A stretch of 64,000 nucleotides of DNA, taken from NCBI GenBank assembly GCA_028564925.1, contig CM053029.1, positions 190,274,940-190,338,939 on the forward strand, in the 5' to 3' direction. The position numbers were made by a program, and so were the translations under genes. The stretch comes from Lithobates sylvaticus. Lineage: Eukaryota > Chordata > Amphibia > Anura > Ranidae. Shown here piece by piece: positions 55,095 to 64,000 of the stretch. The stretch's first letter is position 1; each line of letters starts with the position of its first letter. The notes beneath the pieces were generated by a model that made no database searches, was not told where the DNA came from, and saw only the letters and a program-made list of their open reading frames with translations.

Positions 55095-56030
55095 TTAACC
55101 ACTTCAGCCCCGGAAGGATTTACCTCCTTCCTGACCAGAGCACTTTTTGCGATACAGCACTGCGTCGCTTTAACTGAAAATTACGCGGTCGTGCAGCGTT
55201 ACACCAAAACAAAATTGACGTCCTTTTTTTCCCACAAGTAGAGCTTTCTTTTGGTGGTATTTGATAACCTCTGTTTTTTATTTTTTGTGTATAAAAAAAA
55301 AAAGAGCGACAATTTTGAAAAAAAGCTATATTTTTTACTTTTGGCTATAATAAATATCCCCAAAAATATATTAAAAAAACGAAATTTCTTTCTCAGTTTA
55401 GGCCGATATGTATTCTTCTACATATTTTTGTAATAAAAATTGCAATAAGTGTATACTGATTGGTTTGTGCAAAAAAGTTATCGCATCTACAAAATAGAGG
55501 ATAGATTCATGGCATTTTTATTATAATTTTTTTTAATTAGTAATGGCGACGATCTGCGATTTTTATCATGACTGCGACATTATGGCGGCACATCAGACAC
55601 TTTTGACACCATTTTGGGACCATGGTCATTTATACAGCGATCAGTGCTATAAAAATGCACTGATTACTGTGTAAATGACACTGGTAGGGAAGGGTTTAAA
55701 AACTAGGTGGCGATGAAGGGGTTAAGTGTGTCCTAGGGAGTGATTCTAACTGTGGGGGGGTGGGCTACCACTGACATGACAGCGATCACTGCTCCACAGT
55801 AGATCCCTGTCATGTCACTAGGCAGAATGAGGAACTGCCTTGTTTACATAGACACGATCATGGGCCTGCGGCGGACATCGAGTCCACGGGACCCGCGGCA
55901 CGGTCACAGAGTACGCGGCACGCGCGCGCGCTCCCACAATGCTGCGATTTAAAGGGGACATACCTGTACGCCCATTTGCCCAGCCGTGCCATTGTGCCAA
56001 TGTACATCGTCGTGCGCTGGACGGCATGTG
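55095..56030. mobile_element. TTAA-type element (family T1), reverse orientation
   Basis: Left ttaaccacttcagccccgga at the TTAA 55095-55098. The core lies near 55,235 in reverse complement, then atgacagcgatcactgctcc and tcactaggcagaatgaggaa. The right end near cgtgcgctggacggcatg lacks a clean TTAA, so it is decayed or cut. Confidence 0.75.
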
Positions 56031-56133
56031 CCTAAAACAACACTATTGAGCTGGAGTTTTGTGTTTAGACCTTTTTTTTCACAATACAGTACAGTACCGT
56101 AATTAAGAATGCTTAAAATATTGATTACTTGTG

Positions 56134-56212
56134 GCTCCTCGTTTAACGACCAATTTGTTTAACGACCTGGTCGCTGGAACGGATCCTGGTCGTTAAGTGA
56201 GGAGTACCTGTA
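56134..56212. mobile_element. Terminal fragment of a TA-flanked DNA transposon (pogo/Tigger-like)
   Basis: In reverse complement it starts tacaggtactcctcacttaa then cgaccaggatccg, and gtcgttaaac repeats. One end only, ending against TA near 56,212. Superfamily inferred from style, not from a transposase. Confidence 0.45.
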
Positions 56213-56689
56213 TAGTAAAAAAAAAAAAGTATTGAAGAGGTAGGTCTAAAAGGAGTTTCAATAAAGCTTGAGGTAAAAAAAAAAACAAAAAAAAAAAAGT
56301 TTGTATTTGGCAGATAGCCCGTATTTCTTCCTTAAGAAAAGCAGGGAGGATTTAATACATTTTCTTTGATTAGACAGTCTAAAACAAAAATAAATGTATA
56401 TAGTAAACTTCAAAGAAATTCAGGAGGATAATCGTATCTTGTCAAGAATCAAACATCAGTGTAATTGTACCACTTACAGATCTTCAATTGCAGCTGGGTA
56501 GGAATTATATTTTCTTTATTTTGTTAAATTCCACAAACCAGTCCAAGTTCTCTGTGAACTGATGAACTGCATCTTGGAGCTCTAGATTAGTGTACAAAAT
56601 GGCTTCCTCCATTACAGCTGTATTTAGAGATTGTGCGGGCTTCGGCACCTGTGAGTAGGACAGGCAGGCTCCACAAGACTTAACCAGAA
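56213..56689. other. Unassigned sequence
   Basis: A runs at 56,217-56,230 and 56,275-56,300, otherwise no feature. Confidence 0.35.
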
Positions 56690-56850
56690 TAGTTTAAAGA
56701 ATATGTTAACCCAATGCAATCTTTAAAACCCCAGTCAGGTTTTTTTTATTTACTATCACCTGTTGGGGAGATTTCCCATTGCTTCTTGTCCCAAAGACAC
56801 AACAGGAAGTGAGAAAAAATCTTTTTAAGGTCAATGAAAATTCCCTCTTA
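56690..56850. repeat. Fragment of repeat R2
   Basis: aaaccccagtcaggtttttt and tgttggggagatttcccatt match the R2 copies at 3326 and 42110. Confidence 0.5.
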
Positions 56851-57144
56851 GATTTTTGCCATTGGAGCATACTGTATGTGCCCAGTAGAAGATTTTCCCT
56901 CTGTTACTGTTTTGATGATAACTGTAAATTTTTGGATTTCCCTCTCTGACCCATTGCATAGCTCCCAACGGTCCCTCATTTGGATGTGCTGTCCCTCTTT
57001 TGGAACCAATTCCCCCCTCTTCCTTCCCTTCTCAGGTGTTCCTCTTTTTGGTTGGATGTATACAACTCCTACAAAAATGTACAATTAAAGGAGAGCACAG
57101 AGAACCGAGTGAACAGCGGGGTTTGATCGATCGGTTCTCAGCCT

Positions 57145-57430
57145 TAAAGCGGAGTTCCACCCAAAAATGGAACTTCCGCTTTTCCGGTTCCTCCCCCCCT
57201 CTGGTGTCACATTTGGCACCTTTCAGGTGGGTATTTTGCTCCCACTTCCGGGCATAGATACCAGAGCCTGTATATCTACGCCACTTCCCGTCCCCCCCGC
57301 TGTATTCAGGGAGACACAACGGATCCCAGAAAACAGCAGGGACCAGTGGGATAGCGCAGTGCAAGTCGCGCATGCGCAGTAGGGTTTGCGGCTTCACTTT
57401 CTGATTCCCTTACCGAGGATGGCAGCGGCA
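57145..57430. mobile_element. TTAA-type element (family T4), right end missing
   Basis: Left ttaaagcggagttccaccca, then aatggaacttccgcttttcc, matching 22553-22898 and 21640-21963. It includes gtcacatttggcacctttca. The right terminal repeat is absent. The overlapping 71-121 codon frames on both strands are artefacts. Confidence 0.7.
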
Positions 57431-57461
57431 TACTTCTTTTTTAATATAACAAAGGAAATGT

Positions 57462-57835
57462 ATTGTTTTGTTTTGGATAGAGAAGAGAGGTATTAGAACC
57501 CCTGCCAGTTCTTATTGGTATTTGTGCCCCCGTTAGGGAGATTCACCCTCTCTACTTGTTCTGTTTACCATTATCATTGAAAGTGAAAGTAAAAGAAAAT
57601 TGGGTTGTTCCCAGGAAAAGTAATATAGGGGAAATCTTCCAATGGGGACACTAGTTGTGGTGATCTGGGGTCCCCAAGAAATTCCATTAATTTAAAGGGA
57701 TTTTCTCTCATTTCCTGTTTTGACTAAGGAATAGGAAGTGAAGGTAAATCTCCCCATTGGGACAAAGAGGGCAAAGATAAACATGACAGGGGTTATAAAA
57801 AAAAAATAGTTTTGCCTATAGTTCTACTTTAACTA
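57462..57835. repeat. Repeat R2 copy
   Basis: Contains cccccgttagggagattcac, ccaatggggacactagttgt and gcctatagttctactttaac at the end, in the order of the R2 copies elsewhere. Non-coding. Confidence 0.55.
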
Positions 57836-57951
57836 CACAAAGTGTTATTCTCCACTAAACCTATGACACAGACTTGTTTATTACTGCATTGTTTTTTGAA
57901 AGCCAGCTTAAAGGAAAGATTATTAAAGAAAACTCATTTTTGCATAGTAAT

Positions 57952-58957
57952 CAGGGCTCAAGTCCTGCAAGAACGCATGGGAACGGAGTTCCTGTACTAT
58001 TTCCACAACTCAGTTCCCATTAGCAGCCATGTCCTGCAAGACTTTGAAGTATGCGAGCTGTGTGGCAGGTGCTACACCAGCAGCTGCTGACACAGCTCGC
58101 AATAGTAAGTGCCGCACACCTGACCATTCAGGCATTGCCAGTAGGGGGCCCCATCACAGCTTCTGCTTCGATCTACCTGTCAATCACAGCTATCTGATGG
58201 GTAGATCAGGTCCCTGCTACTAAGAGATTGTATTTAGTCAGACCTCTCATGATGCGCTCCCCCCCGCCAGCCCCTCCTGATTTTCTGTCTCCTCATCTCC
58301 CTCTCCCCCCCCAGTCTCCTGCATACTTGCTCTGTGTGTCCCGCTGAATCCCCCCTCCTGTATCTTCAGTGCCATATGATGAGAGAACCCAGAGGAGGAG
58401 CACCGCTATTCTGCTCACAGGACATGCAGGGAGAGAGGTGAGCTGAGGGAGGAACATCAGTTTGGGGTGGTAAAGCTGAGCACAATACCTGGCACCTCTC
58501 CCCCCCCAGTCTCCTGCATACTTGCTCTGTGTGTCCCGCTGAATGCCAGGAGGGAAGTTTATGTGGAAATATGTGAAGGGTTGGAATAGCAGCGAGTGTT
58601 TGTTGGAGTGTTATCCAAACTCTGTTCAATGAAAAGTTTAAACTCACCGCATAAACACTCTATATACAAAATAAAATTCCCCAATAAAGATCAGAACATG
58701 ATGTTCACATTTGCATGGAAGCACAATTGAATGAATGCTGATTATTCAGAGAATTACCGTATTTATGTTTATTGAGGATTGTTTTTTTTTTTTATGTACT
58801 AACAGTTAAGCTTCATACACACAATACGAAAATTGGATGAAAAAATACCACTTTTGAAGCGTTCGTGCATATGAGCGTATAATTTTTTCTTTTTTTGGTG
58901 GGGGAGTAGATCTTGGGTGGGAGTTCCCACACTTTTTTCCCCAGGACTTGACCCCTG
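57952..58957. mobile_element. Complete hAT element, reverse sister of 11452-12525
   Basis: Left cagggctcaagtcctgcaag, right ttccccaggacttgacccctg. A perfect 8-bp target duplication atagtaat lies at 57944-57951 and 58958-58965. Compared with the sister, a piece of about 50 bp (about 58,494-58,544) replaces a few bases and is a second copy of 58,298-58,349. The frame at 58366-58647 spans that duplication and has no domain. Confidence 0.9.
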
Positions 58958-58965
58958 ATAGTAAT

Positions 58966-59189
58966 TCTTCATGAACTGTGGAACTGGGGTCATGGTAGGG
59001 GTGTATCCTTTACCTACATACTTTCTGTTAAAGTGTCCAACTTTTTCATCTCAGAAACTTGGGAGGAATGCTGCTGGTGACCGTGGTTTTCAGAACTAAT
59101 AGAAAGGCTGAATTCTAGTCTTCAACACCCTGATGAAAGATAATAACTGTAGCCCATGAAACAGATTGAAACATCTTGTTGAACACAAA
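58966..59189. other. Unassigned flank
   Basis: Includes ccctgatgaaagataataac and gaaacagattgaaacatctt near 59,129-59,177, a weak variant of the retroposon-tail motif. Confidence 0.3.
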
Positions 59190-60078
59190 TGTAGTGACCC
59201 CGGCATCAGGGAGGGCTGACATTTCACCTCAGGGTGCTGGTTCTAAGGCATGGTGGACGTGGATGGTTGCAGAATAGATGGGTGCCAGTCACTTTTAGGA
59301 TGAACAAAAGTGAGTTCATTGCTCACATCAATAAAATGTAGGGAGAGAGGGTTAGGGCACAGGACACCCTAGGACAGTAGGCAGACAGATCAGTAGACTA
59401 TAAAAAAAACAGCCAGGTACACAGCAATTGAGAACAAGGGCCTTAGGCCTGCACCCAATGTTCTGTGCATACATAGCAACAGCTGTCTCCTATAGAAACA
59501 AAAACAGCACTGTGCAGGGTTTCCTTGGATGAGTTCCTCTTGACACTTTCCCAGCCTCTCCACAGTCCCCAGCTCATGGAAGAGTCTCTTCTGGTACATC
59601 ATTTCAGAACTCCATCCCTTTCCTCATGCCTCCAGGCCACAAACAGGCTCTCTCTGGCAGAGTCTCAAGCACATGGCCAGGCCTTAGACCCCAGGCCTCA
59701 CCCAACACAACTGTTCCTCACACATCCACACCAGACCAAGGGTGGACCCCGGTAACCTGGCTTCCTCCAAATATATACAGCATGCTCAGTGGCATTAAAC
59801 CCCTCCTGATTGTCTGAAAGAGATATGCATATTCATAACTCAGTCTCACTGCAGCCAGTCATACTAATGCCAAAGGGAGGGACTATATTTAAAGCAGGCT
59901 TAGGAGAAAATCCAAATGATCACAAAGACTACAAATTAGCCAGGTTAGTTACCACCTAGCACAGCTAAATTTACTATTAGGCCCTGTTTAAGACAAATAA
60001 ACTTTATTCTGGACTTATACCAGTGGAGTGGTTCCTTTATCTTTTTCATTTCTTTTTGCAATACCACAGGGACCACCA
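59190..60078 (+). mobile_element. Probable solo LTR fossil (LTR retroelement, family not determined)
   Basis: Starts tgtagtgaccccgg and ends accacca, with the 4-bp direct repeat caaa on both sides (59186-59189, 60079-60082). A polyadenylation-like block ctgtttaagacaaataaact (about 59,985) resembles ctgtttaagagacaataaat in the LTR at 47250-48453, so the two may be related. No internal region is present. An alternative right end two bases later would fit the inverted tip better but spoil the direct repeat. Age cannot be judged from one LTR. Confidence 0.55.
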
Positions 60079-60082
60079 CAAA

Positions 60083-60277
60083 TGGCCCCTGAGATTAAAA
60101 GAGCTGTCTACCAAATTCCACATGCCAATCCATTCCTCCATACAATATAAACCCAACATAGGTTCTAACCCTTCCAAGACGACACAAAATGTTTAATTTA
60201 TGTATTATTATAGAAAGTTAGTTAGACCTAAGATGAAGTGACTTCTCTTACTCTTCAACCCTCTTTGGGTAAGTTTA
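60083..60277. other. Unassigned flank
   Basis: Short stretch between the LTR fossil and the palindrome. Nothing recognised. Confidence 0.3.
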
Positions 60278-60520
60278 ATGGCTGCACATCCAGAACTTCT
60301 GATTGCCTTTTATTTTGTTTCACAAAGATAACACCAAAGACACCAAATTGTAGTCACATAGACGCGTTTCACACATACATCTTGTGCTTAATCATTACCC
60401 TAATGATTAAGCACAAGATGTATGTGTGAAACGCATCTACGTGACCACAGTTTGGTGTCTTTGATGTTATCTTTGTGAAGCAAAATAAAAGGCAATCAGA
60501 AGTTCTGGATGTGCAGCCAT
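60278..60520. repeat. Near-perfect palindrome, 120-bp arms, 3-bp spacer
   Basis: Arms 60278-60397 and 60401-60520 are inverted copies with 6 differences by eye. The spacer is ccc. Each arm has gatgtatgtgtgaaacgc, a word like the gaaac part of the retroposon-tail motif. Frames open on both strands (60238-60429, 60369-60605) translate the same arm and end in nearly the same peptide (SRTSDCLLFCFTKIT). Confidence 0.95.
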
Positions 60521-61869
60521 TTCTTTCTTCTTTCCAAGTTTCCCACGGAGGCGGGCCGGGGCTAGCACTCTGTAAGATACTCCAATCAGCCTTATCTTTG
60601 TACACCTGGAGCAGCAGTTCTTTTTCTTGGGTAAAGTTTAATGCCTAAGTTTAGTTTTACATAAAAAAGGTTTTACATAAATAAATAAAAGCTGATCATT
60701 GTAAGTACCCATGCTAGTGTTTAAATGGATTGGACTCATCTCTGTAACTGATACTCCTGGAGAGCCTTTCTTTTGAAAAACAACAGACTTACTGGCTGGA
60801 TCACCGGATGAAAATCGAAGAAGGAAAGCCTAAAGAAGAAAACAAATGCAGCCATCACATCTAAGAAATGGTAAACTGCAATATAATATATGTTTGCTAT
60901 TGACCGCTTTAATGCCACCTGAATTGTTTACATAACTTTTATTTAATGGGATGAGGAATGATTCAGCAGATCACCTGACTCACTTATGTATTCTGCGACT
61001 ACAAAACTGTTAGATTGCAATATCAATGACTATTTTAGGACCGTATGGTTTATCTCAATCAGTGTGCGATGACATCACAATATTATGACACCTTTACCAT
61101 CTAGTCCAAGAGGGTTAATGTATTACTTCAATATGTATCCTGTGCTCATCCATCCGCCCGCCAGACACGGCCATCTCCGATGATATTGCGCATGTTTCCG
61201 CTCTGAATCATAACACAGGAAGGTCACATGTAATCTAAAAGGTCATACGCTGAGAGTTTTGGAGATCCAGGTTTTTTTAGAGTCTTGTGTCTGGAATTAC
61301 AGAAATCAGATAAGACATTTTCTCACACTTTATGCATTCGCATTTTCTCCATATGTTACTGCTAGTAATTTTAAACTGTTATGTATAATCAGATAATAAG
61401 TAACTTTTTTTTTTTTTTTTACAAGTAACAGGAAATTAAAGAGCACCTCTAGACAACATCTAGAAACACTGATGCTGAACCAATTTCAGAAGGTGCGCTT
61501 TTTTATTTATTTATTTTTTTATCTCAGAGTTTTATAATATATTGTAGTCAGATTCAGCAGGACTTTCGCAGTGTTTCTTGGTGAGTTTGCAGCCACCTGT
61601 CATGTGATGCTGTGCTGCATTGGCTATCTTCCTAAAAAGAAAAAAAGAGCAGCAGTAGGTGCTAAAAAGCAAGCAAAGTTCACTGCATTTTACTGCATTT
61701 CCACAGGCTGAGCTTCAGGGATACTCTGAAAATTCGTCATTAAACAATAAAAGTAATGACAGCGACAATTCTGCAACTAAGAAAATTTCAGTGTTTTTGA
61801 TTTGATTACATTATAGAATAATTTTTATTATTATTATATTATTATTTGTTATAATTATTTATAGTTATT

Positions 61870-61871
<2 letters not shown>
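60521..61871. other. Unassigned, low-copy-looking sequence
   Basis: No repeat ends recognised. Includes a T run at 61,407-61,421 and an AT-rich approach to the microsatellite. The region 61,020-61,320 is balanced and repeat-free. Confidence 0.35.

Positions 61872-61929
<58 letters not shown>
61872..61929. repeat. (AT)n microsatellite, about 58 bp
   Basis: Uninterrupted alternating a/t, flanked by imperfect tat/att repeats on both sides (61,825-61,945). Such tracts are prone to slippage and cruciform formation. Confidence 0.95.
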
Positions 61930-61934
<5 letters not shown>

Positions 61935-61964
61935 TATATTATAATTTATGATTTCGTATTTCAA

Positions 61965-62266
61965 ACTTTATCATACCCGGGATGTCTATTAGACTCTTGT
62001 TTGGACGGATTTAAGTGAATTATTTCTAAGAATTACAGGCCTATAATATAAAACGCCAAATTTCCATGCAAAATAATTGTACCGCTTTCAGCACCTAAAA
62101 TCAGAAATAATCATACTGCCAGGGAGGCTAAGTAAGAAATCAAAAATGTATTTGGGTACAGGGTTGCATGACTGCACAATTGTTATTCAAAGTGCGACAT
62201 CGCTGAAAGCTGGAAAAATGGCCTGGGCAGGAGGGGGGTGAAAGTGCCTTGTATTGAAGTAGTTAA
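61965..62266. mobile_element. 3' part of a TTAA-type element (family T2)
   Basis: caggcctataatataaaacg, ttgtaccgctttcagcacct and the end gtattgaagtagttaa, with TTAA at 62263-62266. It supplies the right end that the T2 copy at 12571-13322 lacks. The left half is missing. Confidence 0.7.
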
Positions 62267-62899
62267 GCAAATACCTTACACTGTTCTTCGCCTGTTCTTT
62301 ATTACTTTCACTTATCCAAGTAATAACGGTGCCACTCTACTGTGTGCCTTTCCTTCATCTTGGGTACCAACCATCTGATCCTGCCCACATGCTTTAATGC
62401 CCACCTGCTCCACCATATCATTTTGATTGACTGGTCATATAGTTACATAGTGATGCATAGTCTAATTTAATTCAAAGTAAAAAGAAATCCTTTCTAATCC
62501 CAAAGCAAACAAGATACTCAGTGGATCAAAAATTGACAGTGTCATTCAAGCAATCCTGATGCTATTGAGAATTCACCAGCAACAGGATCATTAGAAAACA
62601 CAGGGAGGACATATGCTCAATTTGTATGTATCATTCCTTCACTGCTGAAAAAGCTGAAAAAATCTGAGTTACTAGAAAGAGAGTGATTCCTCGCTCCTCC
62701 AGCCAGGAAGTGACACATAGAAGCAGGTGAGTACTTGCCATGAACAGGATTCCCAGTATGATGTGCCCTTATTACTTAGAAATATTAGTAGCATATTTTA
62801 TTTTTGCATTTTGAAACACATCACGCTTTTATTTTTTAGCAATGCACAGAGTTGGCTAGAGCTAGCTCTGTAGAAGTTTATTCTACATTTTTACAGCTC
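62267..62899. other. Unassigned sequence
   Basis: A short atatagttacatagtgatgc stretch (62,436-62,460) resembles a common frog repeat. Otherwise nothing recognised. Confidence 0.35.
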
Positions 62900-63344
62900 T
62901 AATGCGGCGTACACACGGTCGGACATTCCGATGGCAAATGTGCGATCGGAGCTTGTTGTCGGAAATTCCGACTGTGTGTAGCATGTAGCAATGGAGCATT
63001 GGACAGTTTCCATCGGAATTTCCGTCGCACAAAATTTGAGATCTGGTTCTCAAACTTTCTGACAACAAAATCCATTCTCGTAAATTCCGATCGTGTGTAG
63101 ACAATTCCGACGCACAAAGTACCACGCATGCTCAGAATCAAGCAGAAGAGCAGCACTGGCTATTGAGCTTAATTTTTCTCGGCTCATCGTACGTGTTGTA
63201 CATCACCACGTTCTTGACGTTGGGAATTTCCGACCAACTTTGTGTGACCGTATGTATGCAAGACAAGTTTGAGCCAACATCCGTTGGAAAAAAAAAACAT
63301 GGGATTTTGTTGTCAGAATGTCCGATCGTGTGTACGCGGCATTA
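62900..63344. mobile_element. MITE with tgcggcgtacacacggtcgg end
   Basis: Left taatgcggcgtacacacggt, right gatcgtgtgtacgcggcatta: inverted ends of the M1 style. The interior alternates ttccgat/atcggaa words (62,930-63,110). Non-coding; the 80-85 codon minus-strand frames follow the symmetric ends. Confidence 0.85.
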
Positions 63345-64000
63345 CTGTAAAGTAAAGAAACCTTTTATCTATGCAAAGGGTTAAACCTTATTTTTCCAAG
63401 CACAAAGAGTGGCCTCTTGTCATTTGCAATGGCCTTAAAATAAACAATTTTGACCATCACATCGATCACAAGGCACAGAACCACTTCAATTGGCTTTGCT
63501 GATGGTCTGTGCTGTCTAATGACAGCACAGATCATAAAGATTGTGTGGCATACTGCGTACACCCAGGTACACCCAGAGCACCCCGTAGGAGATGCAGGAC
63601 ACATGCCTGGTGTGTCCAACACTCGTTACAGTATGTCCCTGATATTTATGTTCTTCTTTGTATGTGTGCTCATATGTACACCCATACTCCTGTGATCTAA
63701 TGAGAATGGACACAACAGATCACAGAGCCAATAATAGTGACTCTGTACGACGTGATCGTTATGACCAATCACAGCAGCCATGTAAACAGTGCAGTGCCAA
63801 AGGGGAGGGCTTAATGCTACTGACCACTGATAATTGTGGGACATTTTTGGGGGAGTTGAAGTGTTTTGGGTTTATCCATGACATCTAGCAATTGCATGCA
63901 ATGTAATTTCAGTGCAATGCAATTTCACCCTCCAGAGAACTTTCTTCCACTAATGAAGGGAGACTTGCACATAGCTTTAGTGTGTGCCATTTAAAGCTGA
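63345..64000. other. Unassigned sequence
   Basis: A short inverted pair tctgtgctgtctaatgacag then cacaga lies near 63,506. The overlapping frames on both strands at 63,365-63,888 have no domain. No repeat ends recognised. Confidence 0.35.

Overview
The window looks like a piece of an anuran amphibian genome, most probably a ranid frog. The sequence is AT-rich, has no operons or dense coding, and is crowded with transposon families typical of ranids: TTAA-flanked elements of about 1 kb sharing the core ccaccaaaagaaagctcta, MITEs with cgtacacacgatcgga ends, several Tc1 lineages, many non-autonomous hAT elements and V-SINEs. The ranid assignment rests on remembered repeat families, not on a search. 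I found no exon of a host protein gene, no rRNA and no functional tRNA. The window is most likely intergenic or deep intronic DNA.

Layout. 1-3.3 kb: a MITE, a decayed L1/Tx1-type LINE fragment and a SINE. 3.3-7.1 kb: an internal repeat, a second SINE and a Tc1 element split by a hAT element. 7.5-13.6 kb: a hAT element carrying a minisatellite, then two TTAA elements joined at one TTAA, the first split by another hAT. 13.3-16 kb: a local duplication of low-copy DNA. 16.4-18.4 kb: a TTAA element beside a Tc1 remnant with several levels of nesting. 19.1-22.3 kb: a MITE split by a minisatellite-bearing hAT, then a run of abutting TTAA and foldback elements. 22.5-29.5 kb: TTAA elements, three short insertions (two of them hAT), a TA-flanked element with a minisatellite and a 94-bp-arm palindrome, and a separate hairpin. 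31.4-34.3 kb: a truncated hAT, a 93-bp tandem duplication and a 0.87-kb minisatellite with a 21-bp unit. 34.6-45.7 kb: MITEs and three Tc1 elements with minus-strand transposase remnants. 46-53 kb: hAT elements, a MITE containing a solo LTR, and TTAA and Harbinger-type elements. 53.8-60.5 kb: a foldback element inside an older repeat, more TTAA and hAT elements, a second solo LTR and a 120-bp-arm near-perfect palindrome. 60.5-64 kb: mostly unassigned sequence with an (AT)n tract, one TTAA end fragment and one MITE.

No functional gene set works together here. The history readable in the DNA is serial insertion (at least eight clear nestings with intact target duplications), growth of minisatellites inside elements, and local template-switch rearrangement. 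All transposases seen are broken. I did not find a convincing new coding system. The best leads are the structural observations and a few low-copy blocks that could be conserved noncoding elements.
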